Source: Mycobacterium persicum (lineage in GTDB: Bacteria > Actinomycetota > Actinomycetes > Mycobacteriales > Mycobacteriaceae). From it: DNA of 33,823 nt. Made by a program: the position numbers and the translations under genes. Below are positions 15,330 through 26,908 of this stretch, in pieces (the first letter of the stretch is position 1; every line of letters starts with the position of its first letter). The stretch covers positions 1-33,823 of the forward strand of contig NZ_MVIF01000065.1 in assembly GCF_002086675.1 (NCBI RefSeq). Reading direction: 5' to 3'. The notes beneath the pieces are model-generated. The model saw only the letters and a list, made by a program, of their open reading frames with translations, searched no databases and had not been told where the DNA came from.

Positions 15330-16085
15330 ATGAGCGCTCGACGATCCAAGAGATCCGTTCCCGACGAGCACCCGGCCGGCGCGGGCCGGCCCAAAGCGTC
15401 CTCGCGGGCGTTGGCACAAATCATCGAACGCAGCTCACATATCCAGGCCCCGGCGGCCGAGGCCTACGTGGCCCGGCTGCGTCGGGCACACCCGGCTGCC
15501 AGCCCGGCCGAGATTGTCGCCAAGATCGAGAAGCGCTTCGTGGCCGCCGTGACGGCCAGTGGGGCGGCCATCGGTATGGTCGCCACCCTGCCCGGAATCG
15601 GCACCCTGGCCGCGCTGCTGGCGGCCGCGGGCGAGACCGCGATGTTCCTCGAGGCCGCCGCGCTGCTGGTGCTGGCTCTGGCCTCGGTCCACGGCATTCC
15701 GCTCGACCACCGGGAGCGGCGTCGTGCCCTGGTGTTGGCGGTGCTGGTCGGCGACAGCAGCAAGGGTGCGGTGGCCGAGCTGATGGGTTCCGGACGCACC
15801 AGCGGCGGCTGGGTCTCGGAAAGCGTTGCGTCGCTGCCACTTCCGGCGGTATCGAAGTTCAACACCCGGATGTTCAAGTATTTCGCCAAGAGGTTCGCGC
15901 TGAAGCGCGGGGCGCTGATGTTCGGCAAGCTGTTGCCGGTCGGCATCGGCGCTGTCATCGGCGCCATCGGCAACCGATTGGTGGGCAAGAAGCTGGTCCG
16001 CAATGCGCGTTCGGCGTTCGGCGCGCCGCCGGTTCGCTGGCCGGTCACCCTGTATGTACTGCCGACTGTTCGGGACGCCAGCTAG
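15330..16085 (+). CDS. Conserved membrane protein (Rv1249c type)
   Basis: This 251-residue protein begins with a basic, hydrophilic stretch (about 1-70), followed by Gly/Ala-rich hydrophobic segments near 73-115 (AAVTASGAAIGMVATLPGIG onwards). A mixed region comes next, and a further hydrophobic segment near 195-212 (LLPVGIGAVIGAIG). Overall it resembles EcsC-like helical membrane-associated proteins, but I cannot fix the family. Its position between the exporter and kgd matches Rv1249c, annotated only as a possible membrane protein. The start is well supported by AGGAGAGG four bases upstream. A GC-rich palindrome follows the stop. Function is unknown. Confidence 0.85.
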   Translation: MSARRSKRSVPDEHPAGAGRPKASSRALAQIIERSSHIQAPAAEAYVARLRRAHPAASPAEIVAKIEKRFVAAVTASGAAIGMVATLPGIGTLAALLAAAGETAMFLEAAALLVLALASVHGIPLDHRERRRALVLAVLVGDSSKGAVAELMGSGRTSGGWVSESVASLPLPAVSKFNTRMFKYFAKRFALKRGALMFGKLLPVGIGAVIGAIGNRLVGKKLVRNARSAFGAPPVRWPVTLYVLPTVRDAS

Positions 16086-16088
16086 CGG

Positions 16089-16102
16089 CCGGGCCGGCCC
16101 GG
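16089..16102 (+). terminator. GC-only palindrome after the Rv1249c-type gene
   Basis: CCGGGCCGGCCCGG is a perfect 14-base palindrome starting three bases after the stop codon. It could act as a terminator, though its centre must open to form a loop. Seven bases further on, a second palindrome (CTGGCGA, one A, TCGCCAG; 16109-16123) precedes a TAGCCT -10 candidate (16132-16137) for kgd. Confidence 0.35.
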
Positions 16103-16270
16103 GTGTCTCTGGCGAATCGCCAGCAAAGCGTTAGCCTTTATGAGGCGGAAGCGTGCCGGACCGCCAAGGATATGAGGTGCCCCATCAGCCGGGGCGGGCA
16201 AGAAATCGCAGGCGTCGCGCCATGGCGCTTGTAGGACGTCAAGAACAGAGAATCGAGGCGAGCAGCGGCC

Positions 16271-19960
<3,690 letters not shown>

Positions 19961-20071
19961 GTCGGTCAGCGCGAGCGTGCGCCGGAACGGCGGGGTTGGG
20001 CGTCCCCCTTGCGGACGGGTACCTGCGGTACCGGTTAACCTCGACGAAAGCCGACAGAGGGAGGGTGCTCA

Positions 20072-20905
20072 ATGCAGGGGTTCGCCGGAAAAGTCGCCGT
20101 GGTTACCGGCGCGGGTTCGGGCATCGGGCGAGCGTTGGCCCTGGAACTGGGTCGCTCCGGGGCCAGCCTGGCGATCAGCGATGTCAATGTCGAGGGACTG
20201 GCGGAGACCGAGGAAATGCTGAAGGCGATCGGCGCCCCGGTCAAGGCCGATCGGCTTGACGTGACCGAACGCGAGGCCGTTCTGGCCTATGCCGACGCGG
20301 TCAACGAGCATTTCGGCAAGGTGAACCAGATCTACAACAACGCCGGTATCGGCCACACCGGCGACATCGAGGTCTGCGAATTCAAAGACATCGACCGGGT
20401 GATGGACGTCGATTTCGGCGGCGTCCTGAACGGCACCAAGGCTTTCCTGCCGTACCTGATCGCCTCCGGGGACGGCCACGTCGTCAACATCTCCAGCGTG
20501 TTCGGGTTGTTCTCGTGCGCCGGGCAAGCGGCCTACAACGCGGCGAAGTTCGCCGTCCGCGGCTTCACCGAGGCGCTGCGCCAAGAGATGATCCTGGCCG
20601 GCCATCCGGTCGGGGTGACCACCGTACACCCGGGCGGGATCAAGACCGCGATCGCGCGTAACGCCACCGCCGCCGAAGGGCTGGATGCCGCCGAATTGGC
20701 CCGGATGTTCGACAAGCGCGCGGCGCATACCAGCCCGGAACGGGCCGCCAAGATCATCCTGGAAGCGGTGCGCAAGAACCGGGCGCGCGTGCTCGTCGGC
20801 GCGGACGCCAAGATTTTGGACCTGGTGGTGCGGGTGACCGGCTCGGGGTATCAGCGGCTGTTCATGCCGCTATTCGGAAAGTTGATCCCGGCGCCGCATC
20901 GCTGA
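20072..20905 (+). CDS. Short-chain dehydrogenase/reductase (Rv1245c type)
   Basis: This 277-residue NAD(P)-dependent oxidoreductase has a complete classical SDR layout: TGAGSGIG at 12-19, NNAG at 89-92, catalytic Ser142, and Tyr155-xxx-Lys159. The substrate is not predictable; the C-terminal 70 residues are helical and hydrophobic, as in SDRs acting on lipids. The start ATG has a strong ribosome binding site (GAGGGAGGG, 20057-20065) six bases upstream, and TAACCT at 20036-20041 is a likely -10. The place next to kgd and convergent with lpqZ matches Rv1245c. The RelBE pair found between these genes in H37Rv is absent; only 111 bases separate them here. Confidence 0.92.
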   Translation: MQGFAGKVAVVTGAGSGIGRALALELGRSGASLAISDVNVEGLAETEEMLKAIGAPVKADRLDVTEREAVLAYADAVNEHFGKVNQIYNNAGIGHTGDIEVCEFKDIDRVMDVDFGGVLNGTKAFLPYLIASGDGHVVNISSVFGLFSCAGQAAYNAAKFAVRGFTEALRQEMILAGHPVGVTTVHPGGIKTAIARNATAAEGLDAAELARMFDKRAAHTSPERAAKIILEAVRKNRARVLVGADAKILDLVVRVTGSGYQRLFMPLFGKLIPAPHR

Positions 20906-20920
20906 CCCTGCGGAGTCGAC

Positions 20921-20986
20921 ATCGAAGCCTGCGCTCAGCGCGCCCTTTGGGTCGCTCAGTCTGGTGTCCCTGAGCGCAGGCTCGAT
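20921..20986. terminator. Bidirectional terminator between the SDR gene and lpqZ
   Basis: ATCGA-A-GCCTGCGCTCAG (20921-20938) is matched by CTGAGCGCAGGC-TCGAT (20970-20986). The pairing is perfect over 12 bases, then five more beyond a single bulged A, with a loop of about 31 bases. It fills the 97-base gap between convergent stops, so it probably ends both transcripts. Confidence 0.6.
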
Positions 20987-21002
20987 GCCGTAAGCACGAT
21001 GT

Positions 21003-21854
21003 TCAGCGGCCCAGCGGGTGCTCGGCCAACCACGCACCGGCCACCGCCTGTGGATCGGCGCCGCCCGCCACCTGCCGGCGCATGTCGGTCAGGGCGGCGG
21101 TGTCCAGCACACCGGCTACCTCGTTGATCGCCAGCCGTTGCCGATCAGTCAGCACGTTGCGGCGATACAGCGGCACCACGTTCTCGGCCCGGATCAGCGC
21201 GTCTTTTCCGTCATTGAGCACCACCAGATCGGCGGGATTGGCGGGGTTGGCGGTGGTGGTCCAGGCCGCGGTCAGCTGTCCTGCCCGCAGCGCCGCCAAC
21301 ATCGTTGCGTCATCCGCGAATTCCCGCGGCGCCGGCAGCCGGCAGGATCCCACCCGTGAAGGCGTGTCGACTCCGGTGACCATCCCGACGAGCAGTCCGT
21401 CACAATGGGGCGGCAACAAGTCCAGCTCGCTGCCGCCCCAGGCCGTCGAGGTCGCCGGCGTCACCATGACTGCGGGTTTGTCCTCGGCCGCGGTGGTGTA
21501 GTCGCCGGCTGCGACGCCCTCGGGTAGCGCGGCGAGCATCGCCTGGTACACGGCCTTGTCGGAGAGCGCCGAAGCGTCGGGTTGCAGCGTCCATAACATC
21601 TGGCCGGTGAACGCCGGCACGACGGCGAACGCCCCGGAGTCCAGTTTCACCATCGGGTCGTCGGCCGTTTCGCCGCGCGCGGCAAAACCGTACGACCGCA
21701 GCGCGGCCACGTAGATGTCGGCCAGCAGCACCGATTCGGAGCCGGGCCTGGCTCCGACCACCAGCTCGGAGTCACTTTCGCCGGTGTTGGCCGCGCAGCC
21801 GGCCATCGCGAACACGGCCGCGAGTAGCAGCGGGGCCAGCCTGCCGATCCTCAC
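21003..21854 (-). CDS. lpqZ: LpqZ: lipoprotein of the glycine-betaine-type substrate-binding family
   Basis: This 283-residue lipoprotein has a signal peptide with lipobox MAGC (Cys20). The mature part resembles OpuAC/ProX substrate-binding proteins (VVGARPGSESVLLADIY, then an AFTGQMLW-like region and a C-terminal LTDRQRLAINEVAGVLDTAALTDMRR segment). Those proteins bind quaternary ammonium osmolytes. No permease or ATPase for such a system is nearby, so it is an orphan binding protein, as Rv1244 is in M. tuberculosis. Its ATG overlaps the malic enzyme stop by four bases, so the two are translationally coupled. That arrangement is not in the H37Rv locus as I remember it. Ligand unknown. Confidence 0.88.
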   Translation of the reverse strand: MRIGRLAPLLLAAVFAMAGCAANTGESDSELVVGARPGSESVLLADIYVAALRSYGFAARGETADDPMVKLDSGAFAVVPAFTGQMLWTLQPDASALSDKAVYQAMLAALPEGVAAGDYTTAAEDKPAVMVTPATSTAWGGSELDLLPPHCDGLLVGMVTGVDTPSRVGSCRLPAPREFADDATMLAALRAGQLTAAWTTTANPANPADLVVLNDGKDALIRAENVVPLYRRNVLTDRQRLAINEVAGVLDTAALTDMRRQVAGGADPQAVAGAWLAEHPLGR

Positions 21855-23032
21855 CCCGCGATGTCTGAGGGCTCCACCGCGAGAGCCACCGCCTTGGCCA
21901 CCGCATCCCCGACGCGCAGGTCCAGTGGGCTGGGAACGATCCGGTCGAGGGCAAGATCGTCGCTGACGACGGAGTAGATCGCCTCGGCCGCGGCCACCAT
22001 CATCTTTTCGGTGATCTGGCGTGCCCCGGCGTCCAGCGCACCACGGAACACGCCCGGGAAGGCCAGCACGTTGTTGATCTGGTTGCAGAAGTCGCTACGG
22101 CCGGTGGCCACCACCGCCGCGTACTTGGCCGCGACCTGGGGGTGTATTTCCGGGTCCGGGTTGGACAGCGCGAAGACGATCCCGCCCGGCGCCATGGTGG
22201 CGATCAACTCCTCGGGCACCACGCCCGCCGACACCCCCAGGAACACGTCGGCGCCCTCGAGCGCCTCGACCAGGCCGCCGGTGAGACCGCCGGGGTTGGT
22301 GCGTTGCGCCAGATCGACCTTGACGCTGTTCATGTCGTCGCGCCCGGCGTGCAGGATGCCACGCGAGTCCAGCACCGTGATGTCCGAAACACCCATGGCC
22401 AGAAGGAGATTTGTGCACGCGACACCCGCGGCCCCGGCGCCCGACACCGCCACCCGCAACGAGGACATGTCGCGGCCGAGCAACTTGGTGGCACCCATCA
22501 GCGCGGCCAGCACGACGATCGCCGTGCCGTGCTGGTCGTCGTGCATCACCGGGCAGTCCAGCGCCTCGATGAGCCGTCGCTCGATCTCGAAGCAGCGGGG
22601 CGCGGAGATGTCCTCCAGGTTCACGGCGCCGAACGTCGGCCGCAACCGCACCAGGGTTTCGACGATCTCGTCGGGATCCTTGGTGTCCAGCACGATCGGG
22701 ATCGCGTTCAGCCCGCCATACGCCTGGAATAAGGCGCACTTGCCCTCCATCACCGGCAGCGACGCAGCAGGCCCGATGTCGCCGAGGCCGAGCACCGCGC
22801 TGCCGTCGCTGACGACGGCCACCAGCCGGTTCGCCCAGGTGTAGCGCGCGGCCAACGTCTTCTCGGCGGCGATCGCGCGGCTTACCTGCGCCACGCCCGG
22901 CGTATAGGCGATCGACAGAGCCCGCTGGGTGTCCAGCGGCGCCTTCAGTGCTACCGAAAGCTTTCCCGCTACGTGGGCCTCGAAGATCTCGTCGTTTCCG
23001 ATGGCGATCTGCGGCGGCACGATTCTTGGCAC
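21851..23032 (-). CDS. NAD(P)-dependent malic enzyme, short two-domain form
   Basis: This 393-residue enzyme oxidatively decarboxylates malate to pyruvate and CO2. It is the short bacterial form without a phosphotransacetylase extension. The catalytic Tyr43 is in SIAYTPGV, Lys98 in MEGKCALFQAYGG, metal ligands lie in the NLEDISAPRCFEIE stretch, HDDQHGTA follows near 170, and a Rossmann motif GAGAAGVA lies near 197-204. It sits between lpqZ (coupled) and mdh on the same strand, forming a malate node one gene block from kgd. The M. tuberculosis mez (Rv2332) is a different, longer protein at another locus, so I give no symbol. Cofactor choice cannot be read with confidence. The ATG at 23032 fits the family's N-terminus. 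Confidence 0.92.
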   Translation of the reverse strand: MPRIVPPQIAIGNDEIFEAHVAGKLSVALKAPLDTQRALSIAYTPGVAQVSRAIAAEKTLAARYTWANRLVAVVSDGSAVLGLGDIGPAASLPVMEGKCALFQAYGGLNAIPIVLDTKDPDEIVETLVRLRPTFGAVNLEDISAPRCFEIERRLIEALDCPVMHDDQHGTAIVVLAALMGATKLLGRDMSSLRVAVSGAGAAGVACTNLLLAMGVSDITVLDSRGILHAGRDDMNSVKVDLAQRTNPGGLTGGLVEALEGADVFLGVSAGVVPEELIATMAPGGIVFALSNPDPEIHPQVAAKYAAVVATGRSDFCNQINNVLAFPGVFRGALDAGARQITEKMMVAAAEAIYSVVSDDLALDRIVPSPLDLRVGDAVAKAVALAVEPSDIAG

Positions 23033-23127
23033 CGCATCAGGGTACTGCGCCCGGTCCGGAGTCTACTCCTGGGCCGGGCGGTTCGGCGGTCACCGAGAAC
23101 CACTCACACCGAGCCGATTTTCGGCGC

Positions 23128-23281
23128 GGAACGCACGGTGCCGACGGCGCCGGTGGCGTGCATGGGACGCAGGGGGTCCCTACCCGGTCCCGACGGCCCG
23201 CCCGACGGAACGGACGGACCGGGAACGCCCGGCACCGCCGGCCGCAACAGGTTATGGACGTCTAGCGGGAAAACCGCTTAG
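23128..23281 (+). pseudogene. Probable remnant of a PE_PGRS gene C-terminus (frameshifted)
   Basis: In one frame bases 23128-23175 read as Gly/Ala/Asp-rich PGRS-like protein (GADGAGG, HGTQG). In the next frame the reading continues as GPDGPPDGTDGPGTPGTAG and ends at TAG 23279-23281. Removing one G from the GGGGG run at 23172-23176 joins the two frames. In H37Rv, PE_PGRS23 lies between lpqZ and mdh on the strand equivalent to plus here. This is therefore plausibly its decayed tail. The stretch is short and GC-rich repeats can mimic PGRS, so confidence is limited. No PE domain remains. Confidence 0.4.
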
Positions 23282-24267
23282 ATCAGGCCGAGCCCGGTGA
23301 CCGCGCTGCGTTCATCGGCGAGCTCGGCGGTGGACGCGTCGATCTTGCCGCGGGAGAAGTCGTCGATCTCCAGTCCTTGGACGATCGTCCAGTCGCCGTC
23401 CTTGGTGGTCACGGGGAATGACGAAATCAGACCCTCCGGCACGCCGTAGGAACCGTCGGAGAAGACCGCCATCGACACCCAGTCGCCTTCGGGGCTGCCC
23501 AGCAGCCAGTCGCGGGCGGCGTCGATGGTGGCCGAGGCGGCCGAGGCGGCCGAGGACGCCCCGCGCGCTTCGATGACAGCCGCGCCGCGCTTGGCGACGG
23601 TCGGGATGAAGTCGTTCTCGATCCAGGCCTGGTCGCCCACCACCTCGGCCGCGTTCTTGCCGCCGATTTCGGCGTGGAACACGTCGGGGTATTGGGTGGC
23701 CGAGTGGTTGCCCCAGATCGTCATCTTCGTGATGTCGGTGACTTTGACGCCGGTCTTCTTGGCGAGCTGCGAGATCGCCCGGTTGTGGTCGAGACGGGTC
23801 AGCGCGGTGAAGCGCTCGCGCGGAATGTCGGGGGCATTGCTCATCGCGATCAGCGCGTTGGTGTTGGCCGGGTTGCCGGTCACGCCGATCCGCACGTCGG
23901 CGGCGGCGACCTCGTTGAGAGCCTTGCCCTGCGCGGTGAAGATGGCGCCGTTGGCCTCGAGCAGGTCACCGCGTTCCATGCCCTTGGTGCGCGGGCGGGC
24001 GCCGACGAGCAGGGCCAGGCTTACGCCGTCGAAGATCTTGTTGGCGTCCGCGCCGATTTCGACGCCGGCCAGCAGCGGGAACGCACAGTCGTCGAGTTCC
24101 ATCACCACACCCTCGAGCGCCTTGAGCGCCGGCTCGATCTCGAGCAGCCGTAGCTCGATCGGGCGGTCGGGACCCAGCAGCGAGCCGCTGGCCAGGCGGA
24201 ACAACAGGCTGTAGCCGATCTGGCCGGCAGCACCGGTGACGGCGACCTTGAGGGGACTTGCGCTCAC
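23278..24267 (-). CDS. mdh: Malate dehydrogenase
   Basis: This 329-residue NAD-dependent TCA-cycle enzyme interconverts malate and oxaloacetate. It is of the cytosolic-type MDH group: GAAGQIG dinucleotide motif at 12-18, the long VVMELDDCAFPLL stretch, GNPANTN, LTRLDHNRA, and the catalytic-His region WGNHSATQYPD. Sequence agrees with M. tuberculosis Mdh (Rv1240) almost throughout. The GTG start at 24267 is set by the ribosome binding site AAGGAG (24282-24277), nine bases upstream. It is divergent from corA. The malic enzyme follows on the same strand after 245 bases that contain the PE_PGRS-like remnant, so co-transcription is possible but not certain. Confidence 0.97.
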   Translation of the reverse strand: MSASPLKVAVTGAAGQIGYSLLFRLASGSLLGPDRPIELRLLEIEPALKALEGVVMELDDCAFPLLAGVEIGADANKIFDGVSLALLVGARPRTKGMERGDLLEANGAIFTAQGKALNEVAAADVRIGVTGNPANTNALIAMSNAPDIPRERFTALTRLDHNRAISQLAKKTGVKVTDITKMTIWGNHSATQYPDVFHAEIGGKNAAEVVGDQAWIENDFIPTVAKRGAAVIEARGASSAASAASATIDAARDWLLGSPEGDWVSMAVFSDGSYGVPEGLISSFPVTTKDGDWTIVQGLEIDDFSRGKIDASTAELADERSAVTGLGLI

Positions 24268-24461
24268 GTCGGTTCGCTCCTTGTGGAGATATCTGCGTAA
24301 CAGGGTTTCACGGTGGTGATGTGTCGGGTCGAAACTAGCGCACCGGCCGCACCGGAAATCTCCGGACCCGCGCCGACACCGCTGCTACCACGCTGACGTG
24401 GCAAAACGGCGTAGCATGGACCACCGCCCGGTCAGACCTGCGCTGCGATCGGAGACTGAGG

Positions 24462-25562
24462 ATGTTTCAAGGATTTGACGCGCTGCCCGAATCGCTGCGG
24501 ACGGTCGCGCGATCGCGGCCGCAGCACGTCCACCCCACCCGCAGTCCGGCGGCACAGGCGTTGGTTGATTGCGGTGTCTACGTCGACGGCCGGCGGATGC
24601 CCGGCAAGTACGCCTATACCGACGCATCGCGGGAAGTGCGGGAGCGGGAACAGTCGGGTCAGCAGGCCTTCGTGTGGATCGGGCTGCACGAGCCCGACCA
24701 GCAGCAAATGCAGGACGTGGCCGACATTTTCGGGCTGCACCCGCTGGCAGTCGAGGACGCCGTGCACGCCCACCAACGGCCCAAGCTGGAGCGTTACGAC
24801 GAGACCCTGTTTCTCGTACTGAAGACCGTCAACTACGTACCGCACGACTCGGTGGTGCTCGCCCGCGAGATCGTCGAAACCGGCGAGATCATGATCTTTG
24901 TCGGCAACGACTTCGTGATCACGGTCCGCCATGGCGAACACGGCGGCCTGTCTGAGGTGCGCAAGCGGATGGACGCCGATCCCGAACACCTGCGGCTGGG
25001 ACCGTACGCGGTGATGCACGCCATCGCCGACTACGTCGTCGACCATTACCTGGCGGTCACGTCGCTGATCGAAACCGACATCGACAGCATCGAGGAAGTG
25101 GCCTTCGCGCCCGGCAGCAAGCTCGACGTCGAACCAATCTATCTGCTCAAGCGCGAGGTGCTGGAGCTGCGCCGCTGCGTCAACCCACTGTCGACGGCGT
25201 TCCAGCGGATGCAAACCGAGAACAAGGACGTGATCTCCAAGGAAGTCCGCCGTTACCTGCGCGACGTCGCCGATCACCAGACCGAGGCCGCCGAGCAGAT
25301 CGCCAGCTATGACGACATGCTCAACTCGCTGGTGCAGGCCGCGCTGGCCCGTGTCGGTATGCAACAGAACTCCGACATGCGTAAGATCTCGGCCTGGGCC
25401 GGCATCATCGCGGTGCCGACCATGATCGCCGGCATCTACGGTATGAACTTCCACTTCATGCCCGAATTGAACTCGAGATGGGGCTACCCGGCGGTGATCA
25501 GCAGCATGGTCGTCGTCTGCCTGGTCCTTTACCTCAGCTTCCGCAACCGGAACTGGCTGTAG
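24462..25562 (+). CDS. corA: CorA family magnesium/cobalt channel
   Basis: This 366-residue protein forms the pentameric CorA Mg2+ channel of the inner membrane. A large cytoplasmic alpha/beta and helical part (about 1-300) precedes two C-terminal membrane helices. The signature GMN is at 327-329, followed by a periplasmic loop and the second helix ending in the basic tail FRNRNWL. Length equals Rv1239c. A TAGCAT element at 24412-24417 is a plausible -10, giving a leader of about 40 bases. The gene is divergent from mdh and converges with the sugC operon across the repeat cluster. Two further genes linked to Mg2+ by family (MgtE-N/CBS and DUF1003 proteins) lie at the window's right end. Confidence 0.96.
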   Translation: MFQGFDALPESLRTVARSRPQHVHPTRSPAAQALVDCGVYVDGRRMPGKYAYTDASREVREREQSGQQAFVWIGLHEPDQQQMQDVADIFGLHPLAVEDAVHAHQRPKLERYDETLFLVLKTVNYVPHDSVVLAREIVETGEIMIFVGNDFVITVRHGEHGGLSEVRKRMDADPEHLRLGPYAVMHAIADYVVDHYLAVTSLIETDIDSIEEVAFAPGSKLDVEPIYLLKREVLELRRCVNPLSTAFQRMQTENKDVISKEVRRYLRDVADHQTEAAEQIASYDDMLNSLVQAALARVGMQQNSDMRKISAWAGIIAVPTMIAGIYGMNFHFMPELNSRWGYPAVISSMVVVCLVLYLSFRNRNWL

Positions 25563-25568
25563 CACAAG

Positions 25569-25733
25569 CGAGTGCGCGTCCACGGCGTCGAGTGTGCGTC
25601 CACGGCGTCCTTCTCGCGATTCTGCCGCCCTGGATGCACGCTGGACGCCCAGGACGCGCACTCGACCACACCGCCCGCCCAGGACGCACACTCGACCACG
25701 CCGTCAGAGCCCAGGACGCATACTCGACCCGCC
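25569..25733. repeat. Cluster of short direct and inverted repeats between corA and sugC
   Basis: Two adjacent 20-base units at 25569-25588 and 25589-25608 (CGAGTGYGCGTCCACGGCGT) differ at one base. Three units of about 27 bases at 25647, 25677 and 25709 share GCCCAGGACGC, ACTCGACC and CGCCG-like ends in the opposite orientation. GGACGCGCACTCG at 25652-25664 is the exact reverse complement of bases 25569-25581. GGACGCACACTCG at 25682-25694 is the exact reverse complement of 25589-25601. The cluster fills the whole gap between the convergent corA and sugC stops and probably forms a bidirectional terminator. Confidence 0.7.
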
Positions 25734-25734
25734 G

Positions 25735-26904
25735 TCAGGACGCGGGGACGGTCAGATTGACACCGGACTCGGCGTCGAAAACGGTCAGTTTGGTGGTGTC
25801 GAACGCCAACTCGAGCGGCTGTCCGATCGCCGCCTTCGATTCCGCGGAAACTCTTGCCGCGAATTGGTTTTCGCGCATTTCCCCCTGCGCCTCCAGCTCA
25901 TCCAGTTGCGCCGAGTGCACGGCCGGAGCCGAGGTGGTGAAGTAGACGTATTTGTCCGCCCCCAACGATTCGACCAAATCGACGCCGACCTGAAAGGTGA
26001 GCGCCTTGATGCGTTGGTAGGCATCGATCACTGCGGCGTCCTGAATATGCTCCGGCCGCACACCGACGATGACGTTCTTGGTTTTCGCGCGAGCGGCGAT
26101 CCGCTCTTGCACGTCCGGTGCCAGTGTCACCTCACCGAAGGGCAGGGTGAGCCCGATCGACGTCAGCGTCGCGGGAAAGAAATTCATCGTCGGTGAGCCG
26201 ATGAAGCCCGCCACGAATACGTTGGCCGGATGCTCGTAAAGCTCTGTGGGCGTACCGATCTGCTGCGCAACACCGCCGTGCATCACCACCACTCGATCCC
26301 CCAGCGTCATGGCCTCGGTCTGGTCGTGGGTGACGTAGACGGTGGTGGTGCCCAGCCTCTTCTGCAGCCGGGCGATCTCGCCGCGCATCTGTACCCGGAG
26401 TTTGGCGTCCAGATTGGACAGCGGCTCGTCCATCAGGAAGGCCTTGGGGTGACGCACGATCGCCCGGCCCATCGCGACCCGCTGGCGTTGCCCGCCCGAC
26501 AACTGTGAAGGCTTGCGATCCAGAAGGTCGGTCAGGTCAAGGATTTTGGCCGTCTCGGAGACCTTCTGCGCGATGTCGGCCTTCTTCATCTTGGCCAGCG
26601 TCAACGGAAACGCGATATTCTGCCGCACGGTCATATGTGGATAGAGCGCATACGACTGGAACACCATGGCGATATCGCGGTCTTTGGGCGCCTTCTCGTT
26701 GACCCGCTGACCATCGATGCGCAGTTCTCCCGACGAGATATCCTCTAGGCCGGCAATCATATTCAGGGTGGTGGTCTTGCCACAGCCGGACGGCCCGACC
26801 AGAATCAGGAATTCGCCGTCGCCGATGGCGAGACTGAGGTCGTCCACCGCCGTCGCGCCGTTGGGATAACTCTTACTCACATGCTCGAGCACGATTTCGG
26901 CCAT
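25735..26904 (-). CDS. sugC: Trehalose ABC importer ATPase SugC
   Basis: This 389-residue ATPase powers the LpqY-SugABC importer, which recycles trehalose released during mycolic-acid transfer. The nucleotide-binding domain has Walker A GPSGCGKT at 37-44, a Q-loop in MVFQSYALYPH, the signature LSGGQRQR, Walker B with FLMDEPLSNLD, and the switch His in YVTHDQTEA. The C-terminal MalK-like regulatory domain (about 240-389) includes GVRPEHI. It is the last gene of the five-gene operon, four bases after sugB. Its stop abuts the repeat cluster shared with corA. Matches Rv1238. Confidence 0.97.
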   Translation of the reverse strand: MAEIVLEHVSKSYPNGATAVDDLSLAIGDGEFLILVGPSGCGKTTTLNMIAGLEDISSGELRIDGQRVNEKAPKDRDIAMVFQSYALYPHMTVRQNIAFPLTLAKMKKADIAQKVSETAKILDLTDLLDRKPSQLSGGQRQRVAMGRAIVRHPKAFLMDEPLSNLDAKLRVQMRGEIARLQKRLGTTTVYVTHDQTEAMTLGDRVVVMHGGVAQQIGTPTELYEHPANVFVAGFIGSPTMNFFPATLTSIGLTLPFGEVTLAPDVQERIAARAKTKNVIVGVRPEHIQDAAVIDAYQRIKALTFQVGVDLVESLGADKYVYFTTSAPAVHSAQLDELEAQGEMRENQFAARVSAESKAAIGQPLELAFDTTKLTVFDAESGVNLTVPAS

Positions 26905-26908
26905 TGCC

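Noticed and set aside
21851..23032. Malic enzyme as M. tuberculosis mez orthologue.
   Set aside because: The mez product is longer and of a different type at another locus, so the symbol was withheld.
25569..25733. CRISPR-like array between corA and sugC.
   Set aside because: Units lie in both orientations, are adjacent or 30-32 bases apart without unique spacers, and no cas gene is present. Terminator-type repeats fit better.
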